A stretch of DNA of 36,161 bases from Bacteroidales bacterium UBA1215 (GTDB taxonomy: Bacteria; Bacteroidota; Bacteroidia; Bacteroidales; WCHB1-69), in assembly GCA_002309475.1 (NCBI GenBank), contig DBXJ01000061.1, positions 15,317-51,477 on the forward strand, written 5' to 3'. Position 1 is the stretch's first letter. Each line of letters begins with the position of its first letter. Positions 16,472 to 23,073 of the stretch are shown piece after piece. The translations under genes and the position numbers were made by a program. The notes beneath the pieces are model-generated. The model was not told the origin of the DNA and searched no databases. It worked only from the letters and a program-made list of their open reading frames with translations.

Positions 16472-17329
16472 TTATAAGTAATTTTTAAGTCGTTTTGAAC
16501 CGTTTTTTTTCAATTTTTTGATGGCTTTATCTTTGATTAGGCGGGCATTATCTCGGCTGATACCAAAATGTTCTCCAATTTCGTCCAAAGTATAGTCATG
16601 AGGCATGCCAATGCCGTAGAACATGCAAAGCAGTTGTTTTTCTTTTTCGTCCAAGATTTCCAAAGAGCGAACCACTTCTTTATTCAAAGATTCTGATAGC
16701 AGCAAAGAATCGGTTCTTGGTCCGTCTTCGCTGACATAGGTATCTATAAATAAAGTGTCTTCTTCGTTGTTGACAGGAGCATCCATGGACAAATGGCGAA
16801 TGGAAATTTTTAAAATTTCGGCAATTTTGTCAACCGGCATATCCACCACTTCTGCCAATTCTTCTAGCGTTGGCTGGCGGTTATAGATTTGCTCCAAGTG
16901 AGCAATCTCTTTTTTGATACGGTTGACAGCTCCCAATTGATTGACAGGCAGACGGACTATACGCGATTGGTCAGCAATGGCATGAGAAATGGATTGACGA
17001 ATCCACCATACTGCATAAGAAATAAACTTAAAACCTCGTGTTTCATCAAAACGTTCTGCCGCTTTTACTAAACCTATATTTCCTTCGTTGATAAGATCTT
17101 CTAATTCTAGTCCTTGATTTAAAAATTGTTTTGCCACAGAAACCACAAATCGCAAATTGGCTGAAACAAGTTTATTGCGAGCTTCATCACTGCCGGCTTT
17201 TATTTGCCGTGCCAATTCAACTTCTTCGTCAGGAGAAATCATCGGCACCTTCGAGATATCACGAAGGTATTTCTCTAACGAAGAATCTCCTCTGTTGGTG
17301 ATGGAGTGTGAAATTTTTAATTGTCTCAT
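16472..17329 (-). CDS. RpoD/SigA-like sigma-70 factor, upstream tandem copy
   Basis: The protein is 285 aa and co-linear with the neighbouring sigma factor. Residues 89-143 (regions 2.2-3.0, including the -10 recognition helix) are identical between the copies. Divergence is concentrated in region 1.2, the end of region 3 and region 4. The region 4.2 helix reads SRDNARLIKDKAI: relative to the other copy the Glu585-equivalent is Asp260 and the Gln589-equivalent is Leu264, two of the classical -35-contact positions. Synonymous differences across the identical protein block show the duplication is not recent. It begins 15 nt after the DegP-like gene stop. Confidence 0.93.
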   Translation of the reverse strand: MRQLKISHSITNRGDSSLEKYLRDISKVPMISPDEEVELARQIKAGSDEARNKLVSANLRFVVSVAKQFLNQGLELEDLINEGNIGLVKAAERFDETRGFKFISYAVWWIRQSISHAIADQSRIVRLPVNQLGAVNRIKKEIAHLEQIYNRQPTLEELAEVVDMPVDKIAEILKISIRHLSMDAPVNNEEDTLFIDTYVSEDGPRTDSLLLSESLNKEVVRSLEILDEKEKQLLCMFYGIGMPHDYTLDEIGEHFGISRDNARLIKDKAIKKLKKNGSKRLKNYL

Positions 17330-17344
17330 AGATATCTTTGTAGT

Positions 17345-18727
17345 TTAAATGGTGATATTAAAACGTTGAATATAGGTGATTCGTTGGCCGGGATAAAATC
17401 CTTCCACGATGATATTTCCTTCTTTATTGTTAACAATGGCATCAATGTCTTTTTCAGAACTAATAGGATTGCCGTCCATAGCGGTGATAATAAATCCTTC
17501 TTTGATGCCTGCTTGTTGCAATATTCCTTTGTGAAGTTTTGTAACCTCTAAGCCGGCATTAATGCCATAACTTGCCCGAATATTGTTGGAAACGGCTTTT
17601 GTTTCAATGCCTAATACAGACAGGGCAGTACCCGTTTGATTTTTAATCATGTCGGTGGTACCTTTGCGATTTTTCAATGTCATTTTCAAATTCATAGATT
17701 TGCCATTGCGGGAAATATGGCATTTGATAACATCGCCGGGAATATGTTGCTCTAATATTTCTTTCAATTCAGCATAGGCATTCACCTCTTTATCGTCAAT
17801 AGATAAAAGAATATCGTTTTCTTGAAAGCCTGCTTCTTCGGCGGACAGGTTTTTCTCTATGTTAACTACTTGAATGCCTTTTAAGACGGTATTGGATTGG
17901 TCGGTGTTTTCTGCCGTCAATTCTAAGAAACTGGCACCAAAATATACCCTTTGTACTTTGCCGTAGTTTTTCAAGTCGTTGACCACTTTTTTGACAATGT
18001 TGACAGGAATGGCAAACGAATAGCCGGTATAGGAACCTGTATTGGAGGCAATGGCGGCATTGATGCCGACCAATTCCCCTTTTGCATTCACCAAAGCTCC
18101 GCCACTATTTCCGCTATTGACAGCTGCATCGGTTTGAATATATGTGGACACTTGGTTGACTTCGTTAAGCATGTTGAGGTTGCGGGCTTTGGCACTGACA
18201 ATGCCTGCTGTAACGGTGGAGGTAAGGTTAAAAGGGTTGCCTACCGCCAATACCCATTCACCAATTCGCAAATCGTCAGAATTGCCGTAGGAAACTGTCT
18301 GCAAACCTTGGGCATCTATCTTTAATAATGCCAAATCGTTGATGGCATCGGTGCCAATTAGTTCTGCTTCAAAAGTTCGTTTATCGTTAAGAGTGATAGT
18401 TATTTTTTGAGCTCCTTCCACCACGTGGTTGTTGGTGACAATATAACCATTTTCGGTGATAATTACTCCGGAACCATAAGCTTGGTAAACATGCGATTGT
18501 GAACCGAATGGATTGAAAAAATGGTCTTGGAAAAACAAATCCCAAGTGCTGTGTTTTTGTTCCATTTCAGCACTAATGTGTACAACTGCATTGATGGTAT
18601 GTTCAGCCGCATAGGTGAAATCAACATAGTTGCCTGCTACAACTTTTGTTTCCCCTTTGGGTTGAGCACAACATGTGTGCGTTAGACTGATAATAAGAAG
18701 AATAACAAAATATAAAAATCTACTCAT
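17345..18727 (-). CDS. DegP/DegQ (HtrA)-like periplasmic serine protease
   Basis: The protein is 460 aa with an N-terminal signal peptide (cleavage near CCAQ, about residue 21). The trypsin-like domain has the full triad: His101 (TNNHVV), Asp131 (INDLALL) and Ser208 (GNSGGAL). A PDZ domain follows (~255-345), with a second shorter PDZ-like segment to the C-terminus (~365-460). Family members act as oligomeric periplasmic protease/chaperones degrading misfolded envelope proteins. It is the first gene of a minus-strand operon with the two sigma factors (15-nt and 26-nt gaps). I recall a DegQ-rpoD neighbourhood from other Bacteroidota, so the locus is probably ancestral and the sigma doubling is the novelty. 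Confidence 0.94.
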   Translation of the reverse strand: MSRFLYFVILLIISLTHTCCAQPKGETKVVAGNYVDFTYAAEHTINAVVHISAEMEQKHSTWDLFFQDHFFNPFGSQSHVYQAYGSGVIITENGYIVTNNHVVEGAQKITITLNDKRTFEAELIGTDAINDLALLKIDAQGLQTVSYGNSDDLRIGEWVLAVGNPFNLTSTVTAGIVSAKARNLNMLNEVNQVSTYIQTDAAVNSGNSGGALVNAKGELVGINAAIASNTGSYTGYSFAIPVNIVKKVVNDLKNYGKVQRVYFGASFLELTAENTDQSNTVLKGIQVVNIEKNLSAEEAGFQENDILLSIDDKEVNAYAELKEILEQHIPGDVIKCHISRNGKSMNLKMTLKNRKGTTDMIKNQTGTALSVLGIETKAVSNNIRASYGINAGLEVTKLHKGILQQAGIKEGFIITAMDGNPISSEKDIDAIVNNKEGNIIVEGFYPGQRITYIQRFNITI

Positions 18728-19047
18728 TCATCAAATTTTCATTAAAACTATAGTACAACGCAATATTATTACGTTTATTTTATAAAAAAGTTGCAAAAAA
18801 AATGTTTTTTCTTTCAAGTGCTTGTATTTTTTTGAAAATTTTTTGGAAAAATATCTTTAAAGTTATCCTGATATTTTTTGTTATATGTTAGGAAGAATTG
18901 TCATTTAAATAAGTAGGTTATCAAAATATGTTTTGCAGTTGTGAATAACTTGTGCAAAAAACATAAAAAATAATAGTCAATTACAAATAACTTTTTTATA
19001 CTTTTGCATTTACTAAAATATACAAAAATAAAAAAACATAACTGGTA
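18728..19047. other. 320-bp AT-rich divergent intergenic region
   Basis: This gap separates the divergent DegP-sigma operon and prs. It holds the prs -7 box at 18999-19006 and, near 18730-18800, presumably the degP promoter, for which I see no clean TAnnTTTG. A single DnaA-box-like 9-mer (TGTGAATAA, 18940-18948) is present but isolated. No ORF or RNA gene is supported. Confidence 0.6.
18999..19006 (+). promoter_or_regulatory. -7 box for prs
   Basis: TACTTTTG fits TAnnTTTG, 41 nt upstream of the prs ATG. No clear -33 TTTG is seen. Confidence 0.6.
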
Positions 19048-20010
19048 ATGGCAACAGTAAAAATAGCAGCAGGAAGATGCTCAAAAGTATTGGCTTCAAA
19101 AATAGCCGATGTATATGGTCAAAATTTAGTAGACGTAGAAGTGATGCAGTTCAGCGATGGTGAATTTCAGCCGTCGTTTACAGAAACATTGAGAGGTTGT
19201 GATGTCTTTATTATTCAATCTACTTTTCCACCGGCAGACAATTTGATGGAATTGTTGTATATGGCAGATGCCGCCAAACGTGCGTCTGCACATAGGGTGA
19301 TAGCGGTGATGCCGTATTTTGGTTGCGCCCGACAAGACAGAAAAGACAAACCGAGAGTGCCGATAGGTGCCAAATTGGTGGCCAATTTGATTCAAGCATC
19401 CGGCATTGACGAAGTTATCACCATGGATTTGCATGCAGACCAAATTCAAGGATTTTTTGATATTCCTGTCGATCACTTGTTTGCGTCAAGAATTTTCTTG
19501 CCGTATTTGAAAAAACGTAATTTCCAAAATCTTTGTCTGGCATCTCCGGATACCGGTGGCACCAAACGTGCGGTAACCTATGCAAAATATCTGGATGCCA
19601 GTTTGGCTATCGGCTATAAGCAACGTCCTCGACCTAATGTGATAGGTTCTTTGCAAATTATCGGAGACGTAAAAGACAAAGAAGTGGTTTTGGTAGATGA
19701 CATTATCGATACCGCCGGCACTATTTGCAAGGCAGCCGATGCCATCAAAGAATTGGGTGCCAAGTCGGTGCGTGCTATGTGTGTACACCCTGTTTTCTCC
19801 GGCAAAGCCTACGAAAATATAGAACGTTCGGCTATCGAAGAAGTAATCACCACCGATACCATTCCATTGAGACAAAAATGTGACAAAATAACCGTCTTGT
19901 CGGTAGATAAATTGTTTGCTACCGCCATAGAAAGCATAGTCGCAAAAAAATCTATCAACAAATTGTTCGATTTTGACCATTTCATCAATTTGGATGATAT
20001 GAGTTTGTAA
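19048..20010 (+). CDS. prs: Ribose-phosphate pyrophosphokinase (PRPP synthetase)
   Basis: The protein is 320 aa, full-length class I. It makes PRPP from ribose 5-phosphate and ATP for purine, pyrimidine, NAD, histidine and tryptophan synthesis. Visible motifs: LLYMADAAKRASA with MPYFGCARQDRK (ATP-binding flexible loop), DLHADQIQGFFDIPVDHL, and the PRPP-binding loop VLVDDIIDTAGT. The ATG lies after a -7 box in an AT-rich leader. It is followed after 12 nt by a dehydrogenase gene, probably on the same transcript. Confidence 0.97.
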   Translation: MATVKIAAGRCSKVLASKIADVYGQNLVDVEVMQFSDGEFQPSFTETLRGCDVFIIQSTFPPADNLMELLYMADAAKRASAHRVIAVMPYFGCARQDRKDKPRVPIGAKLVANLIQASGIDEVITMDLHADQIQGFFDIPVDHLFASRIFLPYLKKRNFQNLCLASPDTGGTKRAVTYAKYLDASLAIGYKQRPRPNVIGSLQIIGDVKDKEVVLVDDIIDTAGTICKAADAIKELGAKSVRAMCVHPVFSGKAYENIERSAIEEVITTDTIPLRQKCDKITVLSVDKLFATAIESIVAKKSINKLFDFDHFINLDDMSL

Positions 20011-20022
20011 AAAAACTAAACA

Positions 20023-20976
20023 ATGAAGATAGTCGCTGTTGAGCCGATAGGAATCAGTAGTCAAATGTTGCAGCAAACTACAAAAATGTTTGCTGAACTA
20101 GGGCACGAGTTGGTATGGTATCAGGATAGAAAGGAAGATGAGGCTACTTTGATAGAACGTATGAAAGATGCCGACATAGCCATAGTTTCCAATATCAAGC
20201 TTTCTCGAAATGTTATTTCACAGTGTAGCCGGCTTAAAATGCTGTCTATTGCTTTCACCGGTGTAGATCATGTAGATTTGGCATGCTGTCAGGAGCAAGG
20301 TATCACTGTTTGCAATGCTTCCGGCTATGCCACGCAGGCAGTGGCGGAATTGGCAATAGGATTGATGATAGATGTCTATCGCAAAATCACCGAAATGGAT
20401 GCTTCTACGAGAAAAGAAGGTACGCGTAGCAATTATTTAGGCAAGCAATTGTCGGGCAAAGTTGTCGGCATAGTCGGCACAGGAGCCATCGGCACACAGA
20501 CAGCCCTTTTGGCACAGGCTTTTGGTTGCAAGGTGATTGCGTGGAGTCGTCATCCCAAGCAGGATTTGATAGACAGAGGTGTTGTTTATGTAAGTATAGA
20601 CGAACTCTTGGCAACTGCCGATATTATCTCTTTGCATATTCCTTTGAATGCGGAAACAAAGCATTTTATCAGCAAAGAAAGATTGCAAAAATGCCGTCCG
20701 ACAGCCATACTCATCAACACAGCCCGTGGCAATGTGGTAGATATAGATGCCTTGGCACAAGCCTTGAACGAAGGAAGGTTGGCAGGTGCCGGCATTGATG
20801 TGTTTGAAAAAGAACCGCCATTAGTTCAAAACCATCCCTTGCTGACAGCTAAAAACTGTGTATTGACACCACATGTCGGCTACGCTACTAGAGAAGCTTT
20901 CAACGATAGAATTGATATTGTGTTGGATAATATCAAACACTATCTTAAACAAGAAGTTATCAACAAGGTTGTGTAG
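20023..20976 (+). CDS. D-2-hydroxyacid dehydrogenase, NAD(P)-dependent
   Basis: The protein is 317 aa. It has a catalytic-domain N-terminus, a Rossmann domain with GIVGTGAIG (149-157), and the D-isomer-specific catalytic set Arg235 (NTARG), Glu264 (EKEPP) and His284 (TPHVGYAT). After the second beta strand the sequence is AWSRHPKQ with no acidic residue there; this hints at NADP(H) preference (inference). It reduces a 2-keto acid to a D-2-hydroxyacid or the reverse; glycerate/hydroxypyruvate or a related substrate is possible, but the exact one cannot be fixed. The serA-type ACT domain is absent. Confidence 0.88.
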   Translation: MKIVAVEPIGISSQMLQQTTKMFAELGHELVWYQDRKEDEATLIERMKDADIAIVSNIKLSRNVISQCSRLKMLSIAFTGVDHVDLACCQEQGITVCNASGYATQAVAELAIGLMIDVYRKITEMDASTRKEGTRSNYLGKQLSGKVVGIVGTGAIGTQTALLAQAFGCKVIAWSRHPKQDLIDRGVVYVSIDELLATADIISLHIPLNAETKHFISKERLQKCRPTAILINTARGNVVDIDALAQALNEGRLAGAGIDVFEKEPPLVQNHPLLTAKNCVLTPHVGYATREAFNDRIDIVLDNIKHYLKQEVINKVV

Positions 20977-21021
20977 AAAAAATATAAATATAAAATATTG
21001 ATAATAATTCAATTAAGAAGT

Positions 21022-21069
21022 TTATTAACAATATTAACAAGCCGAAAAATTGACTTTTTTTGTTAATAA
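21022..21069. repeat. Direct and inverted repeat upstream of the dcw promoter
   Basis: TATTAACAA occurs twice head to tail (21023-21031 and 21032-21040). TTATTAACAA (21022-21031) is a perfect inverted match to TTGTTAATAA (21060-21069). The arrangement lies 40-87 nt upstream of the -7 box, a position suited to a transcription factor or nucleoid protein. Confidence 0.55.
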
Positions 21070-21106
21070 CTTTGTTGAAAAAACTGACAAGAGAGAAAAA
21101 ATATGT

Positions 21107-21143
21107 TGTACCTTTGCCTTTAAGTGTAAAGGTACATTTTTTT
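21107..21143 (+). terminator. Terminator-like inverted repeat overlapping the dcw promoter -7 box
   Basis: TGTACCTTT (21107-21115) pairs perfectly with AAAGGTACA (21128-21136) across a 12-nt loop and is followed by seven T. It could stop read-through from the dehydrogenase gene. The left arm also contains TACCTTTG (21109-21116), the TAnnTTTG -7 box, so the same bases can be both terminator stem and promoter. Confidence 0.6.
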
Positions 21144-21247
21144 GACTCAAAAAGAGAAGAAAAAAAGCAGGAATTTGAGTAAAAAGGAAGTAATTGAGCA
21201 CAACTAACGTTCTTTGTTTCAATCATTTATTCGTCAAGAAGTTGTGT

Positions 21248-21290
21248 ACGTAAGATGCTAAAAAATAGTTTTTAGTCTTGCGTTTTTTTA
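21248..21290 (+). terminator. Terminator-like hairpin in the predicted mraZ leader (possible attenuator)
   Basis: ACGTAAGA (21248-21255) pairs with TCTTGCGT (21276-21283) with one wobble. A TG bulge, then CTAAAAA with TTTTTAG closing a 4-nt loop continue the stem. The T-run 21283-21289 follows. It lies about 125 nt downstream of the predicted start site and 80 nt before mraZ. Confidence 0.6.
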
Positions 21291-21299
21291 GAAACAAGT

Positions 21300-21345
21300 T
21301 GGGGAAAAAATGGGAAAAACTGAGAAAAAATGGGAAAAAGTAGAA
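21300..21345 (+). promoter_or_regulatory. MraZ operator: 10-bp-phased TGGGN repeats
   Basis: TGGGG (21300), TGGGA (21311), TGAGA (21321), TGGGA (21331) and a degenerate TAGAA (21341) recur at 10-11 bp steps, separated by A-runs. In E. coli, MraZ binds direct TGGGN repeats with 5-nt spacers upstream of its own gene. The same layout 25-70 bp before mraZ here strongly suggests autoregulation. Confidence 0.78.
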
Positions 21346-21369
21346 AAATAACACAGTAAAACGATAAAT

Positions 21370-21837
21370 ATGGCATTGAAAGGAATAGTAAAAATAGACG
21401 ATAGGGGTAGGTTTTTGTTGCCTACAGATATCTTTCGTGAGGTGAATGCCATGGCAGAGGGCAAGTATGTTGTCAATAGAAGCACCGATAGATGCGTAAC
21501 GCTCTATCCAAGCAATGTATGGAGAATTGTGGAGTCCAAATTGAACAAAATTAATGTATTTGACCCTAAAAAGCGTGCCTTGGTACGCTATTTTCTAGGC
21601 AGTGCTGTAGAAATAGAAGTTGACAAGAAAAATCGTTTGCTGGTGCCTCAAGATTTGCGGGAGTATGCGGGAATAGACAAAGAAATGCAAATCATTAAGT
21701 TGAATCCATTTATGGAATTGTGGAATCCGGAATGGTACAACAAGCAAATGGAGACAACGGGTAGTTTAAGTGCAGAAGATATATCATTGATAGCAGAGGA
21801 GATCTATAAAGATGGAAGTGAGTTCGACCTACCATAA
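21370..21837 (+). CDS. mraZ: Transcriptional regulator MraZ
   Basis: The protein is 155 aa, with two SpoVT/AbrB-like swapped-hairpin repeats (about residues 1-50, IDDRGRFLLP; and 78-120, VDKKNRLLVP). MraZ forms a ring-shaped oligomer that binds TGGGN repeats and regulates the dcw operon. The N-terminus MALKGIVKIDDRGR differs from the common MFxGxYxHxLDDKGR, but the DxxGR core is kept. It is first in the dcw cluster, directly downstream of a matching repeat array, and overlaps rsmH by 26 nt, implying coupled translation. Confidence 0.95.
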   Translation: MALKGIVKIDDRGRFLLPTDIFREVNAMAEGKYVVNRSTDRCVTLYPSNVWRIVESKLNKINVFDPKKRALVRYFLGSAVEIEVDKKNRLLVPQDLREYAGIDKEMQIIKLNPFMELWNPEWYNKQMETTGSLSAEDISLIAEEIYKDGSEFDLP

Positions 21838-22726
21838 TGCAGTGATGTTGTCAGAATCGATTGACGGGCTAAATGTAAAACAAGACGGGATTTACGTAGA
21901 TGTTACATTCGGCGGTGGAGGTCACTCTCGTGAAATTATGAGGCGTTTAGGAAGCAATGGTCGTCTGTATGCTTTTGACCAGGATGAAGATAGTAAGGCA
22001 AATGCTATTGCCGACGAGCGTTTTACATTAATAAATCATAATTTCAAGCATATCAAAAACTATTTGAAAGTTTATGGTGTCACCCAAGTGGATGGCATTT
22101 TGGCCGATTTGGGTGTTTCTTCTCATCAATTTGACAGCAAGGACCGTGGATTTTCTACTAGAATGGATTGCGAGTTGGATATGAGAATGGATAGGAAAAA
22201 AGGTCTTACTGCGGCTATGATTCTCAATACCTATTCAGAAGAGCAGTTGAAGAATTTGTTTTTTGAGTACGGAGAGATTAAAAATGCGAAAAAATTGGCA
22301 GCTTTAATTGTCTCCAGACGGATGGAAAAACCGTTCTTGTCTTCTTTGGATTTTCAAAACAGCATACAATCGTGTATTCCCGTTAATCGGGAAAACAAGT
22401 ATTTGGCACAAGTATATCAAGCTTTGCGAATCAAGGTGAACGATGAAATGGAGGCTTTGCAACAATTGCTATCGCAGAGTACATCTTTAATAAAAGAGGG
22501 AGGACGTTTAGTGGTATTGTCGTATCATTCTTTAGAAGACAGAATGACGAAAATATTTATGAGAAGTGGCAATTTTGAAGACAAAATAGAAAAAGATTTC
22601 TACGGAAATCTACTTTCGCCATTTAAGCAGATAGACAAACTGACACCAACTGATCAAGAATTACAAGCAAATCCTCGCAGTCGCAGTGCCAAATTACGAA
22701 TAGCAGAAAGGAGGGCTATATCATGA
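21812..22726 (+). CDS. rsmH: 16S rRNA (cytosine1402-N4)-methyltransferase RsmH (MraW)
   Basis: The protein is 304 aa. SAM-binding motif: VDVTFGGGGHSREIM. Further family motifs: FDQDEDS, GILADLGVSSHQFD, DRGFSTRMDCELDMRMD, and LSYHSLEDRMTKIFM near residue 235, ending in RSRSAKLRIAER. It N4-methylates C1402 in the 16S rRNA decoding centre. The start inside the mraZ 3' end gives MEVSSTYHNAVML, matching the family's YHxPVML start. The ATG of the ftsL-like gene overlaps its TGA stop (ATGA). Confidence 0.97.
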   Translation: MEVSSTYHNAVMLSESIDGLNVKQDGIYVDVTFGGGGHSREIMRRLGSNGRLYAFDQDEDSKANAIADERFTLINHNFKHIKNYLKVYGVTQVDGILADLGVSSHQFDSKDRGFSTRMDCELDMRMDRKKGLTAAMILNTYSEEQLKNLFFEYGEIKNAKKLAALIVSRRMEKPFLSSLDFQNSIQSCIPVNRENKYLAQVYQALRIKVNDEMEALQQLLSQSTSLIKEGGRLVVLSYHSLEDRMTKIFMRSGNFEDKIEKDFYGNLLSPFKQIDKLTPTDQELQANPRSRSAKLRIAERRAIS

Positions 22727-23070
22727 ATCTATTAAAAAGGATAGCCAATTATTTATTTAGTGGCGTGTTGACCAATGTAAATTGGAAAGAAAATTGGAAA
22801 TTTGTCTTAGCCATTGTGGCAGTATTGTTTTTAATAGTATATCTCAATATAAGTTATACCAATAAGTTGAAGCAGATAGACCAACTCAATAGAGAAATCA
22901 TCTTCCAAAGAGATAGAGCCATGGATCTCAAAGAGCTTAATTTCAATATTGTCATGGATGCAGAGCAAACATTGGAAAACGAGGCAACATTGCAGTTGTT
23001 CAATACAGGCAGTTATTTGCCCTATATTATTCCTTTGGAAAAAGATGAAATAACAATAGAACAAAAATAA
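22723..23070 (+). CDS. FtsL-like cell division protein
   Basis: The protein is 115 aa. It has a short cytoplasmic N-terminus, one membrane helix (about 26-42) and then a heptad-rich helix (NKLKQIDQLNREIIFQRDRAMDLKEL) expected to form a coiled coil in the periplasm. Bitopic size, topology and position between rsmH and ftsI identify it as the Bacteroidota FtsL-like protein, which would pair with a DivIC/FtsB-type partner to activate FtsWI. Primary sequence is weakly conserved, so the call leans on context. It overlaps rsmH by 4 nt and ends 3 nt before ftsI. Confidence 0.85.
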   Translation: MNLLKRIANYLFSGVLTNVNWKENWKFVLAIVAVLFLIVYLNISYTNKLKQIDQLNREIIFQRDRAMDLKELNFNIVMDAEQTLENEATLQLFNTGSYLPYIIPLEKDEITIEQK

Positions 23071-23073
23071 AAT

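Larger units (their letters stand above)
20977..21369 (+). promoter_or_regulatory. mraZ: 393-bp regulatory region upstream of the dcw cluster
   Basis: No gene is supported here. In order it contains: a direct plus inverted repeat (21022-21069), a -7 box embedded in a terminator-like inverted repeat (21107-21143), a 7-bp inverted repeat CACAACT (21199-21205)/AGTTGTG (21240-21246), a second terminator-like hairpin (21248-21290), and five 10-bp-phased TGGGN-like repeats (21300-21345) just before mraZ. The only TAnnTTTG box is at 21109, so a transcript from it would have a leader of roughly 245 nt carrying the second hairpin and the TGGGN array. Confidence 0.7.

Noticed and set aside
17951..18325. 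124-codon plus-strand frame inside the DegP-like gene
   Set aside because: It lies opposite the protease catalytic region. Its glycine- and cysteine-rich translation reflects the other strand's codons.
18940..18948. DnaA-box-like TGTGAATAA in the degP-prs gap, with looser matches near 21061
   Set aside because: A single 9-mer matching TGTGNATAA is expected about once by chance in a window this size and AT content. There is no cluster, no AT-rich unwinding element with multiple boxes, and no dnaA/dnaN nearby, so no origin is claimed.
19486..20076. Long antisense open frame over prs and the dehydrogenase start
   Set aside because: It is a shadow of two well-supported genes on the plus strand, with no domain or promoter.
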